From Saccharothrix sp. NRRL B-16348 (GTDB lineage Bacteria; Actinomycetota; Actinomycetes; Mycobacteriales; Pseudonocardiaceae): 60,734 bases of DNA. The translations under genes and the position numbers were made by a program. Under the pieces are notes generated by a model. The model worked only from the letters and a program-made list of their open reading frames with translations, was not told the DNA's origin and ran no database searches. Below, piece after piece: positions 18,058 to 26,074 of this stretch. Position 1 is the first letter of the stretch. Every line of letters starts with the position of its first letter. The DNA is taken from the NCBI RefSeq assembly GCF_001280085.1, contig NZ_LGED01000218.1, forward strand, positions 1-60,734. The letters are read 5' to 3'.

Positions 18058-18261
18058 TCAACTCCACCGCCCGTCGAGCCGGCGGCCCTTGGTATTCCAG
18101 GTAGTCACTCTGCGCACCCTGGTCTTCTCGCCGCGGCGCACGTGGCGCCTCACTTCGAGCCGGAGCCTCGCGATCCGCTGAACATCGGGCACGGGCGGCC
18201 CGCACTCCCGAGTGCACAGTGGAATTCCGCCGAGCAACTGTCCGCATCCCATTGCGAACAT
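18058..18261 (-). CDS. Possible small Cys-containing basic protein, doubtful
   Basis: A 67-residue frame from ATG 18261 within a 636-base gap. Four Cys lie in the first third (pattern C-x9-C-x3-C among them) and the rest is Arg-rich, ending [15 protein letters not shown]. The last 40 codons have strongly G/C-rich third positions; the first 25 do not. There is no ribosome-binding site or clear -10 box, and I do not recognise the protein. It may be the end of a decayed gene. Confidence 0.25.
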   Translation of the reverse strand: MFAMGCGQLLGGIPLCTRECGPPVPDVQRIARLRLEVRRHVRRGEKTRVRRVTTWNTKGRRLDGRWS

Positions 18262-18638
18262 GACGTTCACGGGCGGTGGCGTCCGGTGGGTCGTCACGAT
18301 GCGGGTGACCGATCGGTCGGACCTGTTCACCGACTCCTCCGCCGCTGACCTGCGACAAGAACCAGGCGATGAACACCAGGGGCAGGTCGACCAGGACGTC
18401 GGCGAGCGGGGCCGCGACTGCGCACGGAGACGCACACCTTGCGTGTTAATGCGGAGGCCTGGTCACCGCGCGACGTGTTCTCGGCCATTCGAGGATGCTT
18501 TCCGCAATGCGGGGCGGGCTGTCGAGCGCATTACCGATTCCCCCGATCGGGTGGCGTTCGATCCTGGTCCCCAGCGTTGCCCCACGCCGCGCGCCAGTCG
18601 GGGGCCGGGGTGCGGCAGGTGGTCCTTCGCACAGGGCA
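18262..18638. other. Gap without a supported gene
   Basis: Frames here are broken or have poor codon use. A minus-strand stretch around 18330-18420 would encode a hydrophobic segment (VLVDLPLVFIAWFLSQ) without a usable start. It could be a relic of a membrane protein. The base composition is less GC-rich than its neighbours. Confidence 0.4.
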
Positions 18639-18644
18639 TACGTT
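18639..18644 (+). promoter_or_regulatory. -10 box (TACGTT) for leaderless argA
   Basis: TACGTT, 6 bases, then the GTG at 18651. Confidence 0.55.
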
Positions 18645-18650
18645 TGCACC

Positions 18651-19151
18651 GTGAACGACTCGATCAACGTGCGTCGCGCCCGCACCGGCGACGTTCGGGC
18701 GATGAAGGCCCTCATCGACGCTTACGCCGGCAAGGTGCTGCTGGCCAAGCCGCTCGTCACGCTGTTCGAGGACATCCAGGAGTTCTGGGTCGCCGAAGAG
18801 GACGGCGTGGTGCTCGGGTGCGGGGCGTTGCACGTGCTGTGGGAGGACCTGGCCGAGATCCGGTCGGTCGCCGTGTCGCCCGCAGCGCTGGGGCGGGGCA
18901 TCGGGCACCGGATCGTGCACCGGTTGATCGAGATCGCGCGCGAGCTGCAGTTGGAGCGGTTGTTCGTGTTGACCTTCGAGACCGACTTCTTCGGCAAGCA
19001 CGGGTTCGTGGAGATCGACGGCACGCCCGTCTCCCCCGAGGTGTACGAGGAGATCATGAGGTCGGCCGACGAGGGCGTGGCGGAGTTCCTCGACCTCTCG
19101 TACGTGAAGCCGAACACGCTCGGCAACTCGCGCATGCTGCTGCACCTGTAA
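18651..19151 (+). CDS. argA: Amino-acid N-acetyltransferase (ArgA, Rv2747 type)
   Basis: 166 residues, a single GNAT domain. The acetyl-CoA loop is in VSPAALGRGIGHRIVHRL. The ends VRRARTGDV and EFLDLSYVKPNTLGNSRMLL are almost identical, from memory, to M. tuberculosis ArgA, which acetylates L-glutamate (or glutamine) for arginine synthesis without an amino-acid-kinase domain. Neighbours pgsA and ftsK match the mycobacterial locus. It ends at a 12-base-arm inverted repeat. Confidence 0.93.
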   Translation: MNDSINVRRARTGDVRAMKALIDAYAGKVLLAKPLVTLFEDIQEFWVAEEDGVVLGCGALHVLWEDLAEIRSVAVSPAALGRGIGHRIVHRLIEIARELQLERLFVLTFETDFFGKHGFVEIDGTPVSPEVYEEIMRSADEGVAEFLDLSYVKPNTLGNSRMLLHL

Positions 19152-19176
19152 CTCTTCGAGTGTTCACTCGAAGAGT
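19151..19176. promoter_or_regulatory. Perfect inverted repeat between argA and the MerR gene
   Basis: Arms ACTCTTCGAGTG and CACTCGAAGAGT flank TT. It begins on the last base of the argA stop and ends 2 bases before TTGACT (19178-19183), a likely -35 box for the MerR gene. It could be an operator or an argA terminator. Confidence 0.6.
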
Positions 19177-19214
19177 CTTGACTTCACGAACGTCGACGCA
19201 CCAAGATCGGTGAC

Positions 19215-20066
19215 GTGGAGCAGTTGACGGTCGACGAGCTGGCGGTGCGGGTCGGGCTGCCCGGCAGCACCATCCGCATGTACCAGACGAAGGGCGTCCT
19301 GCACCCTCCCCGCAGGCAGGGCCGCGTCGCCTACTACGACGCCTCCCACCTGGAACGCCTCACGCTCGTCCAACGCCTGCAGTCCCGCGGCTTCTCCCTG
19401 CCCGCCATCGCCGAGCTGGTGAAGGCGCGCGAGAAGGGCGAGAGCGTCGCGGCGGTGCTGGGGGTCGGCGAGGCGGAAGGCCCCGACGACTGGGTCCGGA
19501 TCAAGGTCCGCGACATCAGCCGCCTGGTCCCGCTGGGCGACATCCGGCCGCGCGTCCTGCGCCGCGCCGTGCAGCTCGGCCTGGTCCGCTGGCGCCACGG
19601 GTGGCCGCACGTCCGCCGCTGGGCGCTGGAGGCGGGCAACCGGCTCGCCGCGCTGACCGTCCCGAGCGAGGACGTGCTGGACAAGTTCGCGAACCTGCGC
19701 ACGGCCACCGACGGCATCGCGGCCGACTTCGTGGAGGTCTTCGAACGCCGGCTGTGGCCGCAGCTCGCGGACAACGCGGACCAGGAGGACCAGCTCGACC
19801 GGATGCGCGCGTTGCTCGTGGAGCTGACCTACACCGCCGAGACGGTGGTCATCGGCACGCTGCGCGAGTCCATCCGCGAGGCCGCCGAGCAGTTCGCCCG
19901 CCGCCACCAACTGCTGCCGAGCGACGATTTCCAGCCCGCCTGGGTCGAGGAACCGGTGCCCATCGCGGAACGTCTCATCGAGACCGATGAGGACGAGGTC
20001 CCCGACGAGCCGACGATCCGGCGGTTCCTCGACCGGGGCGACGACCACGACGAGCCGGGCAGATGA
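19215..20066 (+). CDS. MerR family transcriptional regulator
   Basis: 283 residues. The winged helix-turn-helix (about 4-70: LTVDELAVRVGLPGSTIRMYQTKGVLHPP) and the RVAYYDASHLERLTLVQRLQSRGFSL segment are classic MerR. The long C-terminal domain (90-283) has no metal-binding Cys pattern and ends in an acidic tail, so it is not a metal sensor. The ligand is unknown. It heads an operon with two small proteins whose starts overlap the preceding stops. Confidence 0.9.
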   Translation: MEQLTVDELAVRVGLPGSTIRMYQTKGVLHPPRRQGRVAYYDASHLERLTLVQRLQSRGFSLPAIAELVKAREKGESVAAVLGVGEAEGPDDWVRIKVRDISRLVPLGDIRPRVLRRAVQLGLVRWRHGWPHVRRWALEAGNRLAALTVPSEDVLDKFANLRTATDGIAADFVEVFERRLWPQLADNADQEDQLDRMRALLVELTYTAETVVIGTLRESIREAAEQFARRHQLLPSDDFQPAWVEEPVPIAERLIETDEDEVPDEPTIRRFLDRGDDHDEPGR

Positions 20067-20374
20067 CCGCGCTCGCGGACCTCGCCCGTGTCCTCTCCGA
20101 TGTGCCCAGCGGCGGAGCGCGGGCGCCGGTCGGGGTGTTCGAGCCGGTGCGGAGGGGTTCGGCTCGCCCTCTCGACCCGGAACGGCCCACCGCGCCGTTC
20201 CACGCGCACCCGCGGCCGCTGGGCGTGCCGGACCCGGTGGGCTTGCCCGCGCCGGACGTGCCGCCGCGAATCGGCGTCCGCGTGACCGGTGCGGGGCCCG
20301 CCGGGCTCGGCAGGGGTTTGATGGTGGACGAGCAGCCGACACATCCCTGCTGCACACGGAGGGGGGCGACGTGA
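20063..20374 (+). CDS. Small Pro/Arg-rich protein, unknown function
   Basis: 103 residues starting MTALADLARVL. After a short helix the protein is rich in Pro, Arg and Gly with no predicted domain, and the end holds a CC pair. The ATG overlaps the MerR stop (ATGA) and its own stop overlaps the next start (GTGA), which supports it being translated. It is not recognised. A spurious frame is still possible because the composition is biased. Confidence 0.55.
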   Translation: MTALADLARVLSDVPSGGARAPVGVFEPVRRGSARPLDPERPTAPFHAHPRPLGVPDPVGLPAPDVPPRIGVRVTGAGPAGLGRGLMVDEQPTHPCCTRRGAT

Positions 20375-20628
20375 TCGCACTGATCGGCGCGTTGGTGGGT
20401 CTGCGCGCGGGCTACCGGTACGACCGCTCGATCGGCAGGCACCCGTTGCGGTCGGGGGTGAAGCGGCTGGCGTTCTGGGTGCTGCTGTTCGTCGCCGAGT
20501 GCCTGGTGGTGCCGCCGGTGGTGGCCGCGGTGGGTCCGGTGGTGTGGCTGGTGGCGTTCGGCTACGTCATGGCGGTCGGCCTGGCCGGGCCTTGGGTGGC
20601 GGAGTACTACCGCCGGCGGGCGACGTGA
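20371..20628 (+). CDS. Small membrane protein, unknown function
   Basis: 85 residues. A glycine-rich start (MIALIGALVGLRAGYRYDRSIG) is followed by two hydrophobic helices at about 32-50 and 53-73 and the end WVAEYYRRRAT. GGAGGGGGG lies 4 bases before the GTG at 20371. It overlaps the previous stop by 4 bases. The MerR operon may control this membrane protein. Confidence 0.7.
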   Translation: MIALIGALVGLRAGYRYDRSIGRHPLRSGVKRLAFWVLLFVAECLVVPPVVAAVGPVVWLVAFGYVMAVGLAGPWVAEYYRRRAT

Positions 20629-21018
20629 TCGTGCCGGGCTCCGGCCCGACGGCCCGCACCCGTTGCGGCTGCGCGAAGTAACGGCTGCGGCCGCGGTCGC
20701 GTGGTAGCAACCGGTGTTGCCCCGGTGAGGGCAGGGCGGTGGGCTGTTCGCTCCTGTCCGAAGTGGACGGCACGGGCCGGCAAGTCTGCCTCCGAGTGGC
20801 CCAACGCCGGCTCGGCGGGGCGCTGCCGCGAGGTGCGGCGGACGTCGATGTGTTGGCGTTGCCGGGATCGCGCGGTCAGCCGGTCCGCGTCGCGTCGGTG
20901 ATCGCGTGCGGTCCAACGTTCACCCGTCGTTGCCGCGGTATGAGCCGATCGGGGCTGTTGTTCGTTGATCTCCGACCGGTAAGAACCCCTCAAGCCCGAA
21001 AACCGAGGGGAAGAAACA
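20629..21018. other. Intergenic region before phospholipase gene
   Basis: No credible gene. The last 60 bases look like a promoter and leader for the secreted phospholipase: TTGTTC near 20957, GGTAAGAA near 20980, and GAGGGGAAG before the start at 21019. Confidence 0.5.
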
Positions 21019-21456
21019 GTGCTCGCGAAATCCCTGCGCAATGCTTTCACCGTCGTGCTCGCCTCGCTCGCCCTGCTGGTCGGCGTCGGCACCGGTGTCG
21101 GCCAGGCGGCCATCAACGCGCCCGCCGTCACCGACGACTACCTCTTCAGCAAGTCCCTGTCGCAGTTCAGCTCGCTGCGCGCGCAGCGGCCGTACAGCGA
21201 CCAGCTCGACTGGTCGTCGGACGGCTGTTCGTGGTCGCCGGACAACCCGTTCGGGTTCAAGTTCCTGCCGGCCTGCCACCGGCACGACTTCGGCTACCGC
21301 AACTACAAGCGGCAGGGGCGGTTCAACGAGACGACCCGGCTGAGGATCGACAACAACTTCAAGTCCGACCTGTACCACCAGTGCGCGGGCAACTGGTCCT
21401 GCAACCGCACGGCGGACCTGTACTACAAGGCCGTGCGCGAGTTCGGCGCGAGCTGA
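21019..21456 (+). CDS. Secreted prokaryotic phospholipase A2
   Basis: 145 residues. A signal peptide (about 1-30, ending VGQA) precedes a small domain with CHRHDFGYRN (residues 86-95), whose His89-Asp90 is the catalytic pair of bacterial PLA2. Four Cys (70, 86, 122, 128) can form the two disulfides known in Streptomyces violaceoruber PLA2. It hydrolyses the sn-2 ester of phospholipids outside the cell. GTG start with GAGGGGAAG upstream; a strong terminator follows. Confidence 0.92.
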   Translation: MLAKSLRNAFTVVLASLALLVGVGTGVGQAAINAPAVTDDYLFSKSLSQFSSLRAQRPYSDQLDWSSDGCSWSPDNPFGFKFLPACHRHDFGYRNYKRQGRFNETTRLRIDNNFKSDLYHQCAGNWSCNRTADLYYKAVREFGAS

Positions 21457-21484
21457 CCCTTCACTTCGCTTCGAACCACGCTCC

Positions 21485-21520
21485 GCAGGGGTCCCCGCCA
21501 AGGGGACCCCTGCTTTTATT
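21485..21520 (+). terminator. Rho-independent terminator of the phospholipase gene
   Basis: GCAGGGGTCCCC and its complement around GCCAA, followed by TTTTATT. It is one of the few T-tract terminators in the window. Confidence 0.92.
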
Positions 21521-21572
21521 CTGCCGGCTGGGTACGACAATTCCGGTCGGCGGTGGTGGGGCTGTGGATAAC

Positions 21573-22259
21573 TCAGGTGGTGATGGAGAAGTTGTTCGAC
21601 ATGAAGTCCATGCCGCCCGACGCCGACGTGATCTCGAACCCGAACTGCACGTCGCCGACGGTGACGTCGCCGTACCAGCCGCGCGACCCGATCCACTTCA
21701 GCACCGCCAGCAGGTCGACCGTGCCGGCGTTGGTGTTGCTCGTGCGGATGAACGAGAACACCTCGTTGGCGCCGTTGGAGCCCCGGTACACGTCCCAGGT
21801 GTGGCCGCCGACGGACACCGTGGTCTGCCGGGACCCGATCGGCCCGACCGCGCCCTGCTTGTTCATCCAGATCATGATCTCGTAGGTGTGGTTGTTCGCC
21901 CAGATGTCATAGGTCGTGGCGTAGGCGCCCGCACCGGGCCGCGACACGTTGAACGAACTGGAAAGCCTGCCCAGCGAGCTGAGCCTCTGGTTGACCATCT
22001 TCGCCGAGTGCGGGTACGACTTGATGCCGCCGGTATTCGGGTGGTTCGCCCACACACCCCAGTTGCTGTAGGAGTTCGCCCAGATCGTCTGCGGCCCGAC
22101 ACCGGAGCCCCAGACGTTGTTGCGCACGGTGTACCCGCTGTTGGACCACGTGCCCCACTTGTCATTGGACGACCAGGTCGCGGCCTCCGCGACACCGGTC
22201 GCACCGAACAAGGCTCCCACCAACGCGACCGCGACCGCGGCCGAACGAATCCTGATCAT
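21573..22259 (-). CDS. Secreted glycoside hydrolase family 12 beta-glucanase
   Basis: 228 residues. A signal peptide ends near AEAA (27). The GH12 jelly roll is complete: YEIMIWMNKQG carries the nucleophile Glu127 and FGFEITSASGGMDF the acid/base Glu209. There is no cellulose-binding module or linker, so it is a single-domain endoglucanase or xyloglucanase. A perfect 12-base inverted repeat lies 39 bases upstream of the start. It converges on the phospholipase gene and may be co-expressed as a secreted degradative set. Confidence 0.93.
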   Translation of the reverse strand: MIRIRSAAVAVALVGALFGATGVAEAATWSSNDKWGTWSNSGYTVRNNVWGSGVGPQTIWANSYSNWGVWANHPNTGGIKSYPHSAKMVNQRLSSLGRLSSSFNVSRPGAGAYATTYDIWANNHTYEIMIWMNKQGAVGPIGSRQTTVSVGGHTWDVYRGSNGANEVFSFIRTSNTNAGTVDLLAVLKWIGSRGWYGDVTVGDVQFGFEITSASGGMDFMSNNFSITT

Positions 22260-22297
22260 GACGCTTCTTCCCGGGCAACGTCGCCCAAGTCGTCCTA

Positions 22298-22325
22298 CCT
22301 TTCGTCGAATCGCTTCGACGAAAGG
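22298..22325. promoter_or_regulatory. Perfect inverted repeat in the GH12 leader
   Basis: Arms CCTTTCGTCGAA and TTCGACGAAAGG flank TCGC. It is not the CebR box (TGGGAGCGCTCCCA). It may be a LacI-type operator or a leader hairpin. Confidence 0.55.
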
Positions 22326-22541
22326 GTGTGGAATGCTGTTGTCACGACGGCGTAGGAGAAACTATTACACGCCAATGCGCCTCGGGGTCAACGCCCCCGA
22401 CACGCGTCGGCCTAATGAGACAGGCAATTCGCGGGACGAAACCCTGGAATTCGATCGATTCGACCGCCGTGTTCGACAGCGCATTCGACTTACCGCGCCA
22501 CCACCGGAAGGCGATCCGACGAAGGCAGGCCGGCCGAAAGG

Positions 22542-24995
22542 TCAGTCGTCGTCCCCGTCGTCACCCGGACCGGAACCACCGCGGATCAGGTAGACGAGCG
22601 AGTCCAGCTCGTCCGGCTTGATCAGGACCTCGCGCGCCTTCGAGCCCTCCGACGGCCCGACGACACCGCGCGTCTCCAGCAGGTCCATCAACCGGCCCGC
22701 CTTGGCGAAACCGACCCGCAGCTTGCGCTGCAGCATCGACGTCGAGCCGAACTGCGACGTGACGATCAGCTCGGCCGCCTGGATCAGCAGCTCCAGGTCG
22801 TCGCCGATATCGGCGTCGATCTCCTTCTTCTCGCCGGCCTTCGCCGCCGTCACGCCGTCGGTGTACTCCGGCTGCGCCTGGTCCTTGGTGAAGTTGACGA
22901 TCTCGGAGATCTCGTCGTCCCCGACGTACGCGCCCTGCACGCGCACCGGCTTCGAGGCGCCCATCGGCAGGTACAGGCCGTCGCCCATGCCGATCAGCTT
23001 CTCCGCGCCCGGCTGGTCCAGGATGACCCGCGAGTCGGTCAACGACGACGTGGCGAACGCCAGCCGCGACGGCACGTTCGTCTTGATCAGGCCGGTGACC
23101 ACGTCCACCGACGGCCGCTGCGTCGCCAGCACCAGGTGGATGCCCGCCGCACGCGCCTTCTGCGTGATCCGGACGATCGCGTCCTCGACGTCGCGCGGCG
23201 CCGTCATCATCAGGTCGGCCAGCTCGTCCACGATCGCCATGATGTACGGGTACGGCCGGTAGACGCGCTCGCTGCCCGGCGGCGCGGAGATCTCGCCCGA
23301 CTTGACCTTCCGGTTGAAGTCGTCGATGTGCCGCACCCGGTTGACCTGCATGTCCTGGTAGCGCTGCTCCATCTCCTCGACCAGCCAGGCCAGCGCGGCG
23401 GCGGCCTTCTTCGGCTGGGTGATGATGGGCGTGATCAGGTGCGGGATGCCCTCGTACGGCGTCAGCTCGACCATCTTCGGGTCGATCAGGATCATCCGGA
23501 CCTCGTCCGGGGTGGCGCGCGCCAGCAACGACACCAGCATCGAGTTCACGAAGCTCGACTTGCCGGACCCCGTCGAGCCCGCGACCAGCAGGTGCGGCAT
23601 CTTGGTCAGGTTCGCGGTGACGAAGTGGCCTTCGATGTCCTTGCCCAGCCCGATGACCATCGGGTGGTTGTCCTTGACCGTGGACGGCGAGCGCAGCACG
23701 TCGCCCAGCCGCACCATCTCGCGGTCGCTGTTGGGCACCTCGATGCCGACCGCGGACTTGCCGGGGATCGGCGCCAGCAGCCGCACGTTGTCGGTGGCGA
23801 CCGCGTACGCGATGTTCTTGGTCAGCGCGGTGATCTTCTCGACCTTCACGCCCGGCCCCAGCTCCACCTCGTACCGGGTGACGGTCGGGCCGCGGGTGAA
23901 GCCGGTGACCTGCGCGTCGATGGAGAACTGGTCGAGCACGCCGGAGATGGCCTCGATCATCAGGTCGTTGGCCTTGCTGCGGGCCTTGGGCGCGTCGCCG
24001 TCCTTGAGGATGGTCGGCGGCGGCAGCCGGTAGTCGCCCTCGACCGCGCGCACGGCGATCGCGGCGGGTTTCGGGGTCTCCGGGGTCGCCTTCGGCTTGG
24101 GCGCGGGCTTGGCCGCCGGCGGCGGTGGCGGCTCTTCGTCCAGCGGCAGTTCGGGCTGCTCGTCGGGGACGGCGACGGCCTGGCGACGGCTGCGGGACGG
24201 GCGGCGCAGCTTGGCGGGCTTCTCCTCCGGCTCGGGCTCGGCCTCCGCCTCCTCGGCGCCGAAACCGTCGAGCTGGTCGGGCTTGCGGTGCAGGAGGCCG
24301 CCGAGCTTGGCGGGCACCTCGCGGATCGGCAGGTGCACGAGCAGCAGCACGCCGTAGGCGAAGATCAGCACGAGCAGCGGACCGGCGACCCACGACGTGA
24401 GGCCCTGGGCGAGGAAGCCGCCGGAGAGGTAGCCCAGCGCGCCACCGGCGTCACGGCGGGCGAGCGGGTCCATCGGCAGGCCGCCGGCGAGGTGGAACAT
24501 GCCGAGGAACCCGACCGCGACCAGGATCGAGCCGATCACCAGGCGTGGCCGTGCCTCGGGGTTCGGGTCGGTGCGCATGAGCGTCACGCCGATCGCCAGC
24601 AGCACCACGGGGAAGATCACGGCCGGGCCGCCCACGGAGCTGCGCACGGCCACGTCGACCCACTGGCCGACCGGTCCGCCCGCCTGCCACCACACGCCCG
24701 CGGCGGTGATCACGGCCACCGCGATGAGCACCAGCGCCAACCCGTCACGGCGGTGCGCGGGGTCGAGCTCCTTGGTGCGACCGACCGCGCGGACCACCGA
24801 GCCGACGCCGCGGCCGAGCAGGCCCCAGACCTTGCCGACGGAGCCGGAGGACTTCTTCGCCGGCGCGCGCTTGGCGGGTGCGCGCTTCGAGGCCGGTCGG
24901 GAGCCGCCGGAACGGGACGCGCTCGCACGGGCCTTCGACCCGGAGCCGGTGCTGCGGGTCGTGCCCTTGCGCGAGGTTCCAGTTCGGCCGGCCAT
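22542..24995 (-). CDS. ftsK: DNA translocase FtsK/SpoIIIE
   Basis: 817 residues. A Lys/Ser/Arg-rich N-terminus is followed by four membrane helices (about 75-205), a Pro/Glu linker, and the motor. Walker A is AGSTGSGKSSFVNSML, Walker B VDELADLMM. The C-terminal gamma winged helix (SQFGSTSMLQRKLRVGFAKAGRLMDLL) reads KOPS-type sequences. It pumps chromosomal DNA through the closing septum. The open frame runs up to 26063, but ATG 24995 is supported by TACCGT 7 bases upstream and the family N-terminus. Confidence 0.95.
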   Translation of the reverse strand: MAGRTGTSRKGTTRSTGSGSKARASASRSGGSRPASKRAPAKRAPAKKSSGSVGKVWGLLGRGVGSVVRAVGRTKELDPAHRRDGLALVLIAVAVITAAGVWWQAGGPVGQWVDVAVRSSVGGPAVIFPVVLLAIGVTLMRTDPNPEARPRLVIGSILVAVGFLGMFHLAGGLPMDPLARRDAGGALGYLSGGFLAQGLTSWVAGPLLVLIFAYGVLLLVHLPIREVPAKLGGLLHRKPDQLDGFGAEEAEAEPEPEEKPAKLRRPSRSRRQAVAVPDEQPELPLDEEPPPPPAAKPAPKPKATPETPKPAAIAVRAVEGDYRLPPPTILKDGDAPKARSKANDLMIEAISGVLDQFSIDAQVTGFTRGPTVTRYEVELGPGVKVEKITALTKNIAYAVATDNVRLLAPIPGKSAVGIEVPNSDREMVRLGDVLRSPSTVKDNHPMVIGLGKDIEGHFVTANLTKMPHLLVAGSTGSGKSSFVNSMLVSLLARATPDEVRMILIDPKMVELTPYEGIPHLITPIITQPKKAAAALAWLVEEMEQRYQDMQVNRVRHIDDFNRKVKSGEISAPPGSERVYRPYPYIMAIVDELADLMMTAPRDVEDAIVRITQKARAAGIHLVLATQRPSVDVVTGLIKTNVPSRLAFATSSLTDSRVILDQPGAEKLIGMGDGLYLPMGASKPVRVQGAYVGDDEISEIVNFTKDQAQPEYTDGVTAAKAGEKKEIDADIGDDLELLIQAAELIVTSQFGSTSMLQRKLRVGFAKAGRLMDLLETRGVVGPSEGSKAREVLIKPDELDSLVYLIRGGSGPGDDGDDD

Positions 24996-25002
24996 GGTGT
25001 AT

Positions 25003-25008
25003 ACGGTA
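25003..25008 (-). promoter_or_regulatory. -10 box (TACCGT) for leaderless ftsK
   Basis: TACCGT on the minus strand, 7 bases, then ATG. Confidence 0.6.
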
Positions 25009-25111
25009 GTCCCTCTGGCCCCAGCTGCCCCAACGTTCACGGCGGACGTGACGTGCGCTGCTCGACACCCATCGTTGCCGGATCCCGGTGCGCCGACACC
25101 TCGACACGCCG

Positions 25112-25117
25112 TAGCCT
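25112..25117 (+). promoter_or_regulatory. -10 box (TAGCCT) for leaderless acyltransferase gene
   Basis: TAGCCT, 7 bases, then the GTG at 25125. Both divergent genes (ftsK and this one) look leaderless. Confidence 0.6.
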
Positions 25118-25124
25118 GCCCGTC

Positions 25125-25904
25125 GTGTCCACACCACTGCTGTGGCGCGTGCTGACCGCAGTCGACCAAGGGGTCGTCGGTCTCAGCGGACGACTCGAAG
25201 TCACCGGCGACATCCCGGCGGACCTCAGGGGACGTCCCCTGCTGCTCGCGTCCAACCACATCGGCAACCTCGACCCGTTCGTGCTCATCGCGGCGTGCCG
25301 CCGGATCGGTGTCGCGCCGCGGTTCCTGCTCGCGGGCGGGTTGCTCGACGCACCGGTCCTCGGGCCGCTGCTGAAGGCGTCCGGCCACTTGCGGGTCGAC
25401 CGCGCGGCGGCGGACGTCGGCGACGCCTACCACCGCACCGTCGAGGCGTTGCGACGTGGCGGCGACCCGATCGCCATGTACCCGGAGGGCCGGATCAGCC
25501 TCGACCCGGGGCTGTGGCCGGAGCGGGGCAAGACGGGTGCGGCGAGGCTCGCGCTCAGCGGCGGCATCCCGGTCGTGCCGGTGAGCCAGTGGGGCGCGCA
25601 CGAGGCCGTGTACTGGGGCAACACCCACGTCGGCGGGTGGGCCGACGCCAAGCCGTACCTCACGTCCTACGTGCGCGGGCTGCGGAACCGGCCGACGTTC
25701 AAGGTGCACTTCGGCAAGCCGGTGGACCTGTCCGGGCTGGAGGACGGCAAGCCGGGCGACGCGCGGCGGGCGCACGAGCGGATCATGCGCGCGATCACGG
25801 CGGGCCTGGTGCCGTTGCGGCCGGACGAGCCGGGTCTGCCGAAGTTCCATGACCCGACGCGGCCGACGACGGGCAAGAGCCCGTGGCGACCGGAGCAGGA
25901 CTGA
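25125..25904 (+). CDS. PlsC-like 1-acylglycerol-3-phosphate acyltransferase
   Basis: 259 residues. Block I is NHIGNLDPF (the NHx4D catalytic pair) and block III YPEGRISLDP. Block IV follows as GIPVVPVSQWG. It lacks a strong N-terminal membrane helix. It probably transfers acyl groups to lysophosphatidate or another lipid acceptor at the inner membrane face. A longer open frame begins far upstream but is antisense to ftsK. An imperfect hairpin follows the stop (25907-25948). Confidence 0.9.
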   Translation: MSTPLLWRVLTAVDQGVVGLSGRLEVTGDIPADLRGRPLLLASNHIGNLDPFVLIAACRRIGVAPRFLLAGGLLDAPVLGPLLKASGHLRVDRAAADVGDAYHRTVEALRRGGDPIAMYPEGRISLDPGLWPERGKTGAARLALSGGIPVVPVSQWGAHEAVYWGNTHVGGWADAKPYLTSYVRGLRNRPTFKVHFGKPVDLSGLEDGKPGDARRAHERIMRAITAGLVPLRPDEPGLPKFHDPTRPTTGKSPWRPEQD

Positions 25905-25906
25905 GC

Positions 25907-25948
25907 GCGACGCGATGACCGGAAGAGGCCAGGCTTCCGTCGCGACGC
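25907..25948 (+). terminator. Imperfect hairpin after the acyltransferase gene
   Basis: CGGAAG/CTTCCG around 8 bases, extended by GCGACGCGA against TCGCGACGC (one mismatch and 4 unpaired bases). There is no T-tract. Confidence 0.4.
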
Positions 25949-26010
25949 CGTGATCCGCGCAACCTGGTTCGGGGTGGGCGACCGGCCCGCCCGGAACAGG
26001 AGGAACGCGG

Positions 26011-26073
26011 ATGACGAACAAGGACTGGACGGCCCGCGGCAAGAACTGGGCCGTGCGCAACAAGAGCTGGTGA
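26011..26073 (+). CDS. 20-residue Trp/Lys heptad-repeat peptide, not recognised
   Basis: The product is MTNKDWTARGKNWAVRNKSW. AGGAGG lies 7 bases before the ATG, and all 19 sense codons after ATG end in G or C. The peptide is three copies of a heptad [NG]-K-[DNS]-W-x-x-R, the last cut after W, with a net positive charge. There is no signal peptide and no partner gene on the same strand downstream. It lies at the broken end of an MFS pseudogene. I cannot name it. Possibilities are a regulatory or membrane-active peptide, or a modified-peptide precursor. Confidence 0.6.
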   Translation: MTNKDWTARGKNWAVRNKSW

Positions 26074-26074
26074 G

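Noticed and set aside
20739..22355. 538-residue plus-strand frame
   Set aside because: It covers the phospholipase gene out of frame and the GH12 gene antisense; no family pattern.
23136..25125. Very long plus-strand open frame upstream of the acyltransferase
   Set aside because: It is antisense to ftsK, whose motifs and promoter are clear; high GC produces open shadow frames.
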